Shown: positions 54,503 to 63,062, counted from the stretch's first letter. The stretch is DNA of 64,000 nt from Hymenobacter nitidus (GCF_020447315.1 NZ_JAJADQ010000001.1:682001-746000); one strand, 5' to 3'. Notes: generated by a model not told the origin, from the sequence alone. Translations and numbers: made by a program.

Positions 54503-57160
54503 ATGAATAGAATCTTACCGCTCAGCATTCTTTCTCTTGCCGCTTCCGCTGCCCAGGCCCAACAACCGGCTAACACACCCCTCACTTCTATTGATAGCCT
54601 TCGCGCAAGTCACCCCGGCTTAATCGTAGATTATCCTATCCGAGAACACAACCTACTGCCGGCCTTCACCACTATTCAACCCCTACTCAGCCGCGTAGCC
54701 GGGGTGCAGGTCACGCCCTACTCCGGGGCACCGGGGGCCTGGGCCACGGTGCGCATTCGGGGGGCGACGAACCTGACCGGCAGCAGCCAGCCCCTCTACG
54801 TGGTGGATGGCGTGCCCGTGTACAATACCGACGTGACGCCGGAGCGCTGGAGCAGCCGAAGCCCGTTTTCTCAGCCCAACAATAACTCCAACTACCCTAA
54901 CAACTCTACCCCGACCACACCCAACGCCAACCCGCTGCTGGACCTGCCCGTGGAAGACGTAGACCACATAATTGTGCTAAAAAGCGCCGCCGCTACCGCT
55001 CAATACGGCATGCAGGGCTCCAATGGCGTTATCCTGATTACCACAAAAAGCGGCGCGGCGCGGGGCAGCGCCCCCCAGCCCCTGCGGGTGCGCTACAGCG
55101 GCTGGGGTGGCGTGCAGCAGGTGCGCCAGCGCTATGAGCTGCTCAATGGCCGCCAGTATGCCGAGCTCGTCAACGCCGCCGCGGGTTCCAACCTCGGGAA
55201 CCCGCCTCCCTACTCGGCCGCCGAGCTGAACAGCTTGCAGGAAGTAGACTGGCAGGACGAACTGTTTCGGCCCGCTGCCATCCAGAGCCACAACCTGAGC
55301 GTGGACGGCCTCGCCGGCAACACCCGCTACTACGCCGCCGCCGACTACCTCAATCAGGCTGGCGTCATCGTCAAGTCGGGGATGAGCCGGGGCAGCCTGC
55401 GTTTCAACCTCGACCAGCAAGTCACCGAGAAGCTGCACGTGGGCGTGCGGGCCAGCGCCAGCCAAACCGACCAGCACCACGCCGGTCAGGAGCTGGATGC
55501 CGGCTCTCTGGTGCGGAGCTACCTGCTGGGCATTCCGGCCGTACCGGCCCGCACCGCGTATTATAGCTACGTCCCGCCCGAGCCTCGCTTTGCCCTCGAC
55601 GACTACTCACAAACGGCCCGCACCCGCCGCCTTATCACCCAGCTCAACGCCACCTACCAGTTCTCGCCCAGCCTGAGCCTGACCGCCCGCGGCAGCCGCG
55701 AGAAGGTAGACGCCGAAGGCCTCGACTACACACCCAACGGCTTTGGCCCCGGCCCGGTAGCCGTGGAGCACACCGGCACTGCCACCACCTCGGCCCGCAA
55801 CTGGGTAGTGGCCGCCGCCCTGCGCTTCGAGCGCACCTTCCGGGAGCAGCACGCCGTGACGGCGGCCCTCAACTATCTGCGCCAGCAGGACCAGCGCGAG
55901 CTGGATTATACCTATGAAGGGGCGTACTCGGGCGGCTTTTTCCGGTCCGAAGAGAAGCGCCTGGCCATTCACAGCCCCTCGGTGGTGGCGGGCTACACCT
56001 ACGCCGGCCGCTACGAGGTGCAGGCCTCCATGCGCACCGAGTTTGCCTCCGGCAAAAACGCCTCCGATAAGAAAGTGTGGCTGCCCGGAGCCCAGCTGAG
56101 CTGGCATATCAATAAAGAAGGCTTCCTGCGTAACGCCGAGCAGCTCACCGACCTCACCCTCTGGGCCGGCTCGGGCAAAACCAGCTCCTTTTTCGTGGCC
56201 GACCGCACCACCCAGCACGATGCCGGCCTGCGCGCGGGCCTGCTCGGAGGCCGCCTTACGCTGGAAGTGGCCGCCTACCAGCGCCGCACCACCCATTCGG
56301 AGGCCTCGTTCCTGGTTTCGGTGCCCACGGGTAGCGGCATCACCACCTACCCCATCTTTCCCAACATCACGCTGCTCAATAAGGGCCTGGAGCTTACCGC
56401 CGGTGGCAGCTGGCAGGCCGGGCCGGTAGCTGGTTTCTCCCAGCTGAGCGCCGCGACTAACCGCAACGAGGTAACCGAGCTCAAGCCCGGCGACGACTTC
56501 GGCCAGATGGTGCCCAGCAACCTGGCGGTGGGCCAGCCCGTGAGCCGCTTCCTGGTGTATGAGGCCGATGGCACCTACCCGGCGGGCCACCCCAGCGCCG
56601 GCCAGCGCCGCGCCACCGACCGCAACAACGACGGCCGCCTCGACTACGGCGACACCTACTACGAAAACGGCGGCCTGCCCCGCTACTCGCTCAATTTCAC
56701 GCAGCAGCTGCGCCTGAAGCGCTTCCAGCTCGAGGCCCAGCTCGACGGCCTCTTCGGCTACCAGATGCAGAACTCGGTCCTGATGCGCCTCGACGCCCCC
56801 TCGGCCTCGGCCAATAGCACCGTGCGGGCCCTCGACTACTGGACGCCCGCCAACCAGAACACCTCCGTACCCCGGGCCGGTAGCGGCATCCGCTCCTACC
56901 CCCTTCCCTTCAACGAGGACCTGGAAGATGGCAGCCACGTGCGCCTTTCCCAACTTGCCCTTAGCTACGAGGTGCTCCGCTCCGATACCCGCACCATCAG
57001 CGTGTGGGTGGGCGGCCAGAACCTGTTCGTAACCGGCTCCTACCGCGGCTTCGACCCAAATGTGAGCAGCGGCGGCGCCGGCCCCTACCACGCCGGCCAG
57101 GATACGGGCGTGTACCCCGTAGCCCGCATGTGGCAGCTGGGCGTGCGCGGCCAGTTCTAA
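54503..57160 (+). CDS. SusC/RagA-like TonB-linked outer-membrane protein without SusD partner
   Basis: The 885-residue protein has a signal peptide (1-19). There is no carboxypeptidase-like domain ahead of the plug, unlike most SusC proteins. The plug (about 50-190) has LLSRVAGVQVTPYSGAPGAW, the SusC signature RIRGATNLTGSSQPLYVVDG and SAAATAQYGMQGSNGVILIT. The barrel covers about 190-885 and ends VARMWQLGVRGQF. Such proteins import glycans or peptides by TonB-dependent transport. No SusD-like gene follows, so it is an orphan; the ligand is unknown. It is transcribed alone. Confidence 0.9.
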   Translation: MNRILPLSILSLAASAAQAQQPANTPLTSIDSLRASHPGLIVDYPIREHNLLPAFTTIQPLLSRVAGVQVTPYSGAPGAWATVRIRGATNLTGSSQPLYVVDGVPVYNTDVTPERWSSRSPFSQPNNNSNYPNNSTPTTPNANPLLDLPVEDVDHIIVLKSAAATAQYGMQGSNGVILITTKSGAARGSAPQPLRVRYSGWGGVQQVRQRYELLNGRQYAELVNAAAGSNLGNPPPYSAAELNSLQEVDWQDELFRPAAIQSHNLSVDGLAGNTRYYAAADYLNQAGVIVKSGMSRGSLRFNLDQQVTEKLHVGVRASASQTDQHHAGQELDAGSLVRSYLLGIPAVPARTAYYSYVPPEPRFALDDYSQTARTRRLITQLNATYQFSPSLSLTARGSREKVDAEGLDYTPNGFGPGPVAVEHTGTATTSARNWVVAAALRFERTFREQHAVTAALNYLRQQDQRELDYTYEGAYSGGFFRSEEKRLAIHSPSVVAGYTYAGRYEVQASMRTEFASGKNASDKKVWLPGAQLSWHINKEGFLRNAEQLTDLTLWAGSGKTSSFFVADRTTQHDAGLRAGLLGGRLTLEVAAYQRRTTHSEASFLVSVPTGSGITTYPIFPNITLLNKGLELTAGGSWQAGPVAGFSQLSAATNRNEVTELKPGDDFGQMVPSNLAVGQPVSRFLVYEADGTYPAGHPSAGQRRATDRNNDGRLDYGDTYYENGGLPRYSLNFTQQLRLKRFQLEAQLDGLFGYQMQNSVLMRLDAPSASANSTVRALDYWTPANQNTSVPRAGSGIRSYPLPFNEDLEDGSHVRLSQLALSYEVLRSDTRTISVWVGGQNLFVTGSYRGFDPNVSSGGAGPYHAGQDTGVYPVARMWQLGVRGQF

Positions 57161-57215
57161 GCCACCTGCCTAACTTATCGCCCGCCCTACCCCGGCCGCG
57201 TGGTAGGGGCTACGA

Positions 57216-57313
57216 CCAAAACAGCCTTCGCTACGACCAAAACGGTCAAGGCGAAGGCTGTTTTGGTCAAACGAGTCGCTGAAACGGTCACTCGTTTGAG
57301 CGTTTTGCTCAAA
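57216..57313. repeat. Cluster of three consecutive hairpins downstream of the SusC gene
   Basis: Hairpin 1 has 18-base perfect arms GACCAAAACAGCCTTCGC (57216-57233) and complement (57253-57270), with an inner palindrome in its loop. Hairpin 2 has 10-base arms TCAAACGAGT (57269-57278) and complement (57292-57301). Hairpin 3 is TGAGC-GTTTT-GCTCA (57299-57313). CTACGACCAAAAC occurs twice as a direct repeat. No T run follows, so it is not a standard terminator. Confidence 0.7.
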
Positions 57314-57336
57314 TCAGGCGGGTTGCCCATCAGGCG

Positions 57337-57813
57337 TCAGGCCGACTTGGGGGTGACTTTCGCGGTGCCTCGGGGCCGGGCGTAGTAGGCATTGATCTTC
57401 TGGCGCAGTTCGCCCAGCGTCGTCGATTCGCCTTTATCCTTTTCGATGTCCTCGTGTACGTTGTTGGTCATGAACAGAATATCGGAGCCCAGCACGTTAA
57501 TGGCGTTATCCAGCCGTTTGAGTTCGGGCTCCAGTTGGTTGCGCAGGGACGTCAAGGCGCGGTACGCCTCTATTTTTGCCCGCAGCTGCTCCGGGTCGCA
57601 GCTCTTGCGCATCACGTCGGGGTCCTGCTCGGCGGCCTGCAGGGCCAGGTCGGCCAAGGGCAGGCGCTCAGCACTGATGGTAGTGGAGGTGATAAGCTCG
57701 GCGGGCTGCTGGGGCACGAAGGCCAGCTTGCCTTGCAGCGCATTCACGGCTGCACGGGCCGCCGCCATGTCGGTTTCGGCCAGATTGGCCGCAAAATTAT
57801 TGCCTTTGGGCAT
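57337..57813 (-). CDS. Small helical protein of unknown function
   Basis: The 158-residue protein from the ATG at 57813 (MPKGNNFAANLAETDMAAAR) has no signal peptide. Helices alternate: AAARAAVNALQGKLAFVP, RAKIEAYRALTSLRNQLEPE, LKRLDNAINVLGSDILFMTN and LGELRQKINAYYARPRG. The tail is basic. It may be a coiled-coil adaptor. No family is recognised; a longer frame to 57972 is open but its extra N-terminus is not coding-like. Isolated gene. Confidence 0.62.
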   Translation of the reverse strand: MPKGNNFAANLAETDMAAARAAVNALQGKLAFVPQQPAELITSTTISAERLPLADLALQAAEQDPDVMRKSCDPEQLRAKIEAYRALTSLRNQLEPELKRLDNAINVLGSDILFMTNNVHEDIEKDKGESTTLGELRQKINAYYARPRGTAKVTPKSA

Positions 57814-58050
57814 GATAAGGGGAAGGGGGATAAGTGAAGAATAGAACCACGTGCAATAGGAAATAGTACTAGAGCAGACCGGCACCGTAACAGCCGGCAA
57901 TAGAGGTACCCAGTTACGCATTAATCGGCATGCCGCCACCAGCCCTCGAAAAACTTTTCTTACCCCGGTCACTGTTTTCCTTTACCTGTACGTTTGCTGG
58001 GTTCCTAACTTTGGGCGGGGCCCCAGCCCCGCCTCCTTACCTTGCCACCC

Positions 58051-59331
58051 ATGATTCAATTTGAAGAATTCACCCTCGCCAACGGCCTGCGCTGCATCGT
58101 GCACGAGGATCATACCACCCCCATTGCCGTCCTGAATGTGCTCTACAACGTCGGCTCGCGCGACGAGGACGAGCAGCACACCGGCTTTGCCCACTTGTTT
58201 GAGCACCTGATGTTCTCGGGCTCGGTAAACATCCCCAGCTACGACGAGCCCCTGCAATACGTGGGGGGCGAAAACAACGCCTTCACCTCCCCCGACATCA
58301 CCAACTACTACCTCACGCTGCCGGCGGCCAACCTCGAAACCGCCTTCTGGCTCGAATCGGACCGGATGCTGGGCCTGGCCTTTTCGGAAAACGGTCTGGA
58401 GGTGCAGCGCAAAGTGGTGGTCGAGGAATTTAAGCAGAACTACCTCAACCAGCCCTACGGCGACGTATGGCTGAAGCTGAGGCCCCTGGCCTACCAGCAG
58501 CACCCCTACCAGTGGCCCACCATCGGCAAGGAAATCAGCCATATCGAAAACGCGGTAATGGACGACGTGCGGGCCTTCTTCGCCAAGCACTACTCCCCCG
58601 TCAATGCCATCCTGGTGGTGGCCGGCCCCATCACGGTAGCCGAAGCGCGTCGCCTGGCCGAGAAGTGGTTTGAGCCCATTCCGGCCGGCACGCCCTACAA
58701 GCGGCAACTGCCTGCCGAGCCCCGCCAAACCGCCCCGCGCCACCTCGATATTACGGCCGACGTGCCCGTAAGCGCCTATTACAAGGTGTACCATATGCCC
58801 GGCCGGGCCGAGGAAGCCTACCACACCGCCGATTTGCTCAGCGACGTGCTGGGCCGGGGCAAGTCGTCACGCCTGTATCAGCAGCTAGTGAAGGACCAGC
58901 CGTTGTTTAACTCTATTTCCGCTTCCTGCACGGGCTCCCTGGAGCCGGGCCTGCTCGTTATCAGCGGCCGCCTCAACGCGGGCGTCACGCTGGAAGAGGC
59001 CAATGCCGCCGTGGAAGCCGTGGTGGCTGAGCTGCGCCAGAACTTGGTGCCGGAACTGGAGCTGGAAAAGGTAAAAAACCAGGCCGAAGCCAGCATTGTG
59101 TTCGAGGAAATCGAGCTGCTCAACCGGGCCATGAACCTGGCCTACAGCAAGCTTATCGGCGACGCCAACCTGGTAAACGAGGAAAGCGCCAAGGTGCAGG
59201 CCGTCACGGCGGAAGGCTTGTTGGCCATTGCCCAGGACATTCTGCGGCCCGAAAACAGCACCACGCTCTATTACCGCGCCCAACCCACGGTAGCCGCAGC
59301 GGAACCTGCAGCAGTCGGCGCCGAGGAGTAG
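58051..59331 (+). CDS. M16-family (insulinase/pitrilysin-like) zinc peptidase
   Basis: The 426-residue protein from the ATG at 58051 (MIQFEEFTLANGLRCIVHED) has the inverted zinc motif HLFEH at 48-52 (His48, Glu51, His52). The third ligand Glu is in the QRKVVVEEFKQN region near 125. The active N-terminal domain is followed by a C-terminal M16 domain with YHMPGRAEEAYHTADLLSDV and RGKSSRLYQQLVKDQPLFNS. It lacks a signal peptide and may work in the cytoplasm or be exported by another route. No partner M16 gene is adjacent, which is unusual for the heterodimeric processing type. A 23-bp terminator follows. Confidence 0.92.
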   Translation: MIQFEEFTLANGLRCIVHEDHTTPIAVLNVLYNVGSRDEDEQHTGFAHLFEHLMFSGSVNIPSYDEPLQYVGGENNAFTSPDITNYYLTLPAANLETAFWLESDRMLGLAFSENGLEVQRKVVVEEFKQNYLNQPYGDVWLKLRPLAYQQHPYQWPTIGKEISHIENAVMDDVRAFFAKHYSPVNAILVVAGPITVAEARRLAEKWFEPIPAGTPYKRQLPAEPRQTAPRHLDITADVPVSAYYKVYHMPGRAEEAYHTADLLSDVLGRGKSSRLYQQLVKDQPLFNSISASCTGSLEPGLLVISGRLNAGVTLEEANAAVEAVVAELRQNLVPELELEKVKNQAEASIVFEEIELLNRAMNLAYSKLIGDANLVNEESAKVQAVTAEGLLAIAQDILRPENSTTLYYRAQPTVAAAEPAAVGAEE

Positions 59332-59342
59332 TTCAGCGCCAA

Positions 59343-59393
59343 GCCCCAATAAAAAAGCCCACCCGGAACTCGGGTGGGCTTTTTTATTGGGGC
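59343..59393. terminator. 23-bp perfect bidirectional terminator
   Basis: Arms 59343-59365 and 59371-59393 pair perfectly over 23 bases around GAACT, with A6 and T6 runs inside (59351-59356 and 59380-59385). It serves the convergent M16 and 59410 genes. Confidence 0.92.
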
Positions 59394-59409
59394 GTTAGAA
59401 AAGCTTGGC

Positions 59410-59976
59410 TTACCAGCCGCTGCCGGAAGAACCCCAACCGTCGTCGGCTTTCTTAGCGGGAGCTTTCTTGGCGGGTGCTTTCTTGGGGGCGGCTGGAGCA
59501 GCAGCGGCTGTGCTTACCTTCTTGGTAGTCGTGGCCGAAGCAGCTTTGGTAGCCGGAGCCGCTACGGGAGCCGCAACTTCGGTGGTAGTGACGGCTGGCG
59601 CTGCCGGAGCCGCTACTGGAGTAGCCTCTACCATCGGCGCGGGTGCCGTCGTATTGACACTCACGTTACGCTTCACATACGGAGCCAGGGGGCGGCCCCG
59701 ATAATCCATGCGTACGCGGTGCGAAGGAGCAGCGGTAAAGCCCGGAGCAATGGCAAAGCCATTGGATTGCGGCGGCGCTGCCTCCGCAGCCGAAGCTGGC
59801 GCGGCAAAGCCGCTGCTGGCTGCTGGCTCGACGGCCGGGGCGGGCGCGGGTTCAGCTGCTGCCGGGGCCGGCGTGGCGGGCGTTTTAGCCGGTTTTGAGC
59901 GGCTTTGTTGGGCTAGTGCGTTTGAGGTGCTCAACACGGCAACCAACAACAGGCACGAAAAAACGGGACGTAGCAT
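59410..59976 (-). CDS. Secreted Ala/Pro-rich protein with one APG-x11-DYxGRP motif
   Basis: The 188-residue protein from the ATG at 59976 has a signal peptide (ending NALAQ). Residues 24-75 are Pro/Ala/Thr-rich and disordered. At about 78-99 it has the motif APGFTAAPSHRVRMDYRGRP, then LAPYVKRNVSVN. A second long Ala/Thr-rich region and a Lys/Ala tail (KKAPAKKAPAKKADDGWGSS) follow. The motif is shared with the next two genes. It is expected at the cell surface or periplasm. The function is unknown. Confidence 0.75.
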   Translation of the reverse strand: MLRPVFSCLLLVAVLSTSNALAQQSRSKPAKTPATPAPAAAEPAPAPAVEPAASSGFAAPASAAEAAPPQSNGFAIAPGFTAAPSHRVRMDYRGRPLAPYVKRNVSVNTTAPAPMVEATPVAAPAAPAVTTTEVAAPVAAPATKAASATTTKKVSTAAAAPAAPKKAPAKKAPAKKADDGWGSSGSGW

Positions 59977-60103
59977 AGCGAAAAAACAAGTGGGAGTAGG
60001 GAATTTCACTTTCCCCTACTACGCAGAAAATGGAGGATTTGTGCCTGAAACCACAAAAATATCTACTCCATAAGTAATTATGGGGCCTGGGCAGATATTT
60101 TTC

Positions 60104-60451
60104 TTACCGCCGCTTCCGGGTTTTGGCGGGCGCGGCTGGCGCCGGCGCTGTTTGCCCCGACGAAATGGTGGAGCTGGTAGAAGCCGGCTTGGGCGTCTTC
60201 TTTTTGATGGGGCGGCCCATATAGTCGGTGCTGGGCGGGGTAGGCATGTTGATGCGCATGCCGGGGGCCAGGCGTTGGCGGTCCTCATCGGAGTAGCGGC
60301 GGTTGTTTGAGGTGCGAGCTACTGCGCGGGTGCGGGAAGCGGAGGCTGTTTTGTGGTAGCCGCTGGTGCGCTTGGTCTGGGCCTGGGCCGTGAACAGAGG
60401 CAGTAGCAGCGCTACGCTCAATAACCAGAAAAAGAGTTGGGGGTACCGCAT
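60104..60451 (-). CDS. Small secreted basic protein with one APG-x11-DYxGRP motif
   Basis: The 115-residue protein has a signal peptide (1-25, ending TAQAQ). A Ser/Arg-rich stretch leads into APGMRINMPTPPSTDYMGRP, followed by IKKKTP. A Ser/Ala/Pro tail ends KTRKRR. It carries the same 20-residue motif with the same internal spacing as both neighbours. It is probably disordered outside the motif. Middle gene of the cluster. Confidence 0.75.
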   Translation of the reverse strand: MRYPQLFFWLLSVALLLPLFTAQAQTKRTSGYHKTASASRTRAVARTSNNRRYSDEDRQRLAPGMRINMPTPPSTDYMGRPIKKKTPKPASTSSTISSGQTAPAPAAPAKTRKRR

Positions 60452-60523
60452 AAGAAACCGGTGAAGATGTGAAACATAGACTTCTGGCTCCTAGTACGGT
60501 ACCCCCGACTTTTTGGCGAACTA

Positions 60524-61033
60524 TTACTCAGCCGAGGCAGCGGTAGTCGCGGCAACGGTCGAAGACTTGGCAATCTTGGCGGCTACCTTGGCATCCTGAC
60601 GCTTGGCTTTGCGCACGGGGCGGCCCCAATAGTCGGTGCTGGTACCGCGGTACGGGGCGGTGTTCATGCCGGGAGCAATCATCTGACCGGAAGACTGCAT
60701 CATCGGGTCGTCGCTGCCGTCCTCTACTACTGCGGCCGCCAGTTTCTCTTTCTTCTTGAGGGGTCGGCCCCACCAGTCGGTGCTGGGCGTGTTGTGCACG
60801 CTCAGGCTGATGCCGGGGGCGCTGCTCCAGCCCGTGTTATAACTGGTAGGCTCGGCCGAGGCAGCCGCAACGGGCTGTTCTACGGCGGCCCGGGGTGCGT
60901 TCATCGTCCAGGGGTCGAGTTCGGGCGAGGCCCATTCGGTGGCCGAGCCAACGGAGGTGTTCTGGGATTGGGCCTGGGCGGAAGCGGCGCCGAATACAAA
61001 TAAGAGGAAGGCGGAAGACAGGAAACGGTTCAT
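60524..61033 (-). CDS. Secreted protein with two APG-x11-D[YW]xGRP motifs
   Basis: The 169-residue protein has a signal peptide (1-21, ending ASAQAQ). It has two copies of the motif: APGISLSVHNTPSTDWWGRP (about 74-93) with LKKKEK after it, and APGMNTAPYRGTSTDYWGRP (about 120-139) with VRKAKR after it. The remaining sequence is low-complexity Ala/Ser/Thr. The two motifs are almost identical in spacing to those of the next two genes. First gene of the cluster in transcription direction, with pheS divergent upstream. Confidence 0.77.
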   Translation of the reverse strand: MNRFLSSAFLLFVFGAASAQAQSQNTSVGSATEWASPELDPWTMNAPRAAVEQPVAAASAEPTSYNTGWSSAPGISLSVHNTPSTDWWGRPLKKKEKLAAAVVEDGSDDPMMQSSGQMIAPGMNTAPYRGTSTDYWGRPVRKAKRQDAKVAAKIAKSSTVAATTAASAE

Positions 61034-61231
61034 AACTCAGAAAAGACGAAAGGATGAAAAATAGACCAGGCGCGGAGCCGTCGGCGTATAACTCGAACGG
61101 GTGGCGCCCCGCGTTCAGTCTTCTGTGCCGCTTGTATCAGGAGTTTTGCAGCAATCGTACCAACTTTTTTCGCGGCGGTTGGGCCTGGGCACCAAGCCGG
61201 GGATTTGCGGGTGGATTTTGCGCCGGAAGCG

Positions 61232-61239
61232 TACCTTTG
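61232..61239 (+). promoter_or_regulatory. -7 box of pheS, start-proximal
   Basis: TACCTTTG is a perfect TAnnTTTG match ending 7 bases before the pheS ATG (61247), so the predicted transcript is leaderless or has only a few bases of leader. Confidence 0.55.
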
Positions 61240-61246
61240 CCCTACT

Positions 61247-62290
61247 ATGCAGGACCAAATCAACCGCCTTCGCGCCGAAATCGAAGCTTACGACCTCGCC
61301 GCTCCCGATCAGCTGGAGCAGTTCCGCATTGCCTTCACCGGGCGCAAAGGGCAGCTGGCCGATTTGTTCGACCTGCTCAAAACCGTGCCCCAGGACCAGC
61401 GTCGGGCCGTGGGCCAGGAGCTGAACCAGCTCAAGCAGCTGGCCCTGGATAAATTTACCCAGCGCCAGCAGGAGCTGGAGGCCGCCGCCCAGAATGCCCC
61501 CGCCGACCCCACGTTTGACTACACCCTGCCGGTGGTGCCCAACGCCCTAGGCACGCGCCACCCTCTGAGCCTGGTACGTGAGGAAATGGTGCGCATCTTC
61601 TCCCGTATCGGCTTCAACGTGGCCGAAGGACCGGAAATCGAGGACGACTGGCACAACTTCACGGCCCTGAACTTCCCGGAAAACCACCCGGCCCGCGACA
61701 TGCAGGACACCTTCTTCGTGACCCGCAACCCCGCCGACCCAACCCACGATGCGCTGCTGCGCACCCATACCAGCACCGTGCAGGTGCGCGTGATGGAAAG
61801 CCAGCAGCCTCCTATCCGCAGCATCATGCCCGGCCGCGTGTACCGCAACGAGGCTATTTCGGCCCGGGCCCATATGATGTTCCATCAGGTAGAAGGCATC
61901 TTCATCGACGAAGGCGTGAGCTTTGCCGATTTGAAGCAGACGGTGTATTACTTCGTGCAGGAAATGTTCGGGCAGGACATTCAAATCCGGTTCCGGCCCT
62001 CCTTCTTCCCCTTCACCGAGCCCAGCGCCGAAATTGACATCACCTGCCTGATCTGCAAGGGCACGGGCTGCAACATCTGCAAGCAAAGCGGCTGGGTCGA
62101 AATCGGGGGCTGCGGCATGGTCGACCCCAACGTGCTGGAGCAGTCCGGCATCGACCCGGAACGGTACTCGGGCTATGCCTGGGGCATGGGCATCGAGCGG
62201 ATTACCATGCTCAAGTACCAAATCAAAGACCTGCGCCTGTTCACCGAAAACGACCTGCGCTTCCTGCGCCAGTTTGAAGGCGTGCAATAA
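61247..62290 (+). CDS. pheS: Phenylalanyl-tRNA synthetase alpha subunit
   Basis: The 347-residue protein from the ATG at 61247 has an N-terminal coiled coil (1-90) that binds tRNA-Phe. The class II core has GTRHPLSLVREEMVRIFSRI, FPENHPARDMQDTFFV, motif 2 RVYRNEAISARAHMMFHQVE and motif 3 GYAWGMGIERITMLKYQIKD. A CLICKGTGCNICKQSGW insertion with four Cys is present, as is common in Bacteroidota. It charges tRNA-Phe together with PheT (not in this window). Length is normal. Confidence 0.97.
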   Translation: MQDQINRLRAEIEAYDLAAPDQLEQFRIAFTGRKGQLADLFDLLKTVPQDQRRAVGQELNQLKQLALDKFTQRQQELEAAAQNAPADPTFDYTLPVVPNALGTRHPLSLVREEMVRIFSRIGFNVAEGPEIEDDWHNFTALNFPENHPARDMQDTFFVTRNPADPTHDALLRTHTSTVQVRVMESQQPPIRSIMPGRVYRNEAISARAHMMFHQVEGIFIDEGVSFADLKQTVYYFVQEMFGQDIQIRFRPSFFPFTEPSAEIDITCLICKGTGCNICKQSGWVEIGGCGMVDPNVLEQSGIDPERYSGYAWGMGIERITMLKYQIKDLRLFTENDLRFLRQFEGVQ

Positions 62291-62446
62291 GCTTGCTCCT
62301 CTTACCAGTACGTTGGGTCTGAAAGCCGCCTTGGAACGAGAAGTAGTAGCTTCCGCGTTTTAAGGCGACTTTTCGTTTCGGCCTCTTCCTAACCGGCCCG
62401 CATTCCGTATAGCGTGCGGCTGCTTGTCACCCTTGTTTATCTGCTT

Positions 62447-62887
62447 ATGAACTGGCTTTCCTCTTCCCGTACGTTGCTGGCCGTTATAGCTGCCGCAGGC
62501 GTTGGGCTCTGTACTGGCTGCGGCAGCAATTCCGAGGCGCAGCCCCAGATTCCGCTGGCTGCTTTCAACGAGGTGCTGAACCTCACCGACCAGCAGAACA
62601 GCAACCTCCGCTTTGATAATGGCGCCGTATATCACACCGGCGGGGTGCGCGGCCTGATTGTGGTACGGCAGAACGCCAGCACCTATCTGGCCTTTGAGCG
62701 CACCTGCACCTATAACTCGGCCGACACCTGCGCCCGGGTCAAGTTCGTTCAGTTCGCCCAGATATTTGACCCCTGCTGCAAGTCCCAATTCAACTTCCAG
62801 GGGCAGGTGCAAGGCGGCCCAGCTAACCTTCCCCTTCGGCGCTACTCGACTTCTTTATCGGGCAACATCCTGACAATCACTAACTAG
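62447..62887 (+). CDS. Rieske-like lipoprotein with altered cluster ligands
   Basis: The ATG at 62447 gives 146 residues with lipobox LCTGCGS (Cys near 25). The fold resembles small Bacteroidota Rieske-type domains: GLIVVRQNASTYLAFERTC, ARVKFVQFAQIFDPCCKSQF, GGPANLPLRRYS and GNILTITN. The cluster loops have Cys (RTC, DTCA, PCC) but no CxH...CxxH pair. It therefore probably cannot hold a normal 2Fe-2S cluster; the Cys pair may form a disulfide. A GTG start at 62414 is possible but not favoured. Confidence 0.68.
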   Translation: MNWLSSSRTLLAVIAAAGVGLCTGCGSNSEAQPQIPLAAFNEVLNLTDQQNSNLRFDNGAVYHTGGVRGLIVVRQNASTYLAFERTCTYNSADTCARVKFVQFAQIFDPCCKSQFNFQGQVQGGPANLPLRRYSTSLSGNILTITN

Positions 62888-62919
62888 ATTATTTTCTGCA
62901 ATTATTTTTACCATATTGC

Positions 62920-62950
62920 TTGCACAAACTAGCCGGGTGCACTAATATTG
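62920..62950 (+). promoter_or_regulatory. Promoter of tRNA-Asn
   Basis: TTG (62920-62922), 20-base spacer, TAATATTG (62943-62950), seven of eight matches to TAnnTTTG. It is 33 bases before the tRNA start. Confidence 0.6.
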
Positions 62951-62983
62951 CACCCGCAACGACAGATAAACGTCGCCATAACC

Positions 62984-63060
62984 GCTTCCTTAGCTCAGCC
63001 GGTTAGAGCATCTGACTGTTAATCAGAGGGTCCCTGGTTCGAGCCCAGGAGGGAGCGCCA
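62984..63060 (+). tRNA. tRNA-Asn (anticodon GTT), CCA encoded
   Basis: The 7-bp acceptor stem pairs GCTTCCT (62984-62990) with AGGGAGC (63050-63056). The D arm has AGCTCAGCCGGTTAGAGC. The 5-bp anticodon stem TCTGA/TCAGA encloses the loop CTGTTAA with anticodon GTT at 63018-63020. The T arm has GGTTCGAGCCC. The discriminator is G63057 and CCA is encoded at 63058-63060. Cytoplasmic, decodes AAC/AAT. Confidence 0.97.
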
Positions 63061-63062
63061 CG

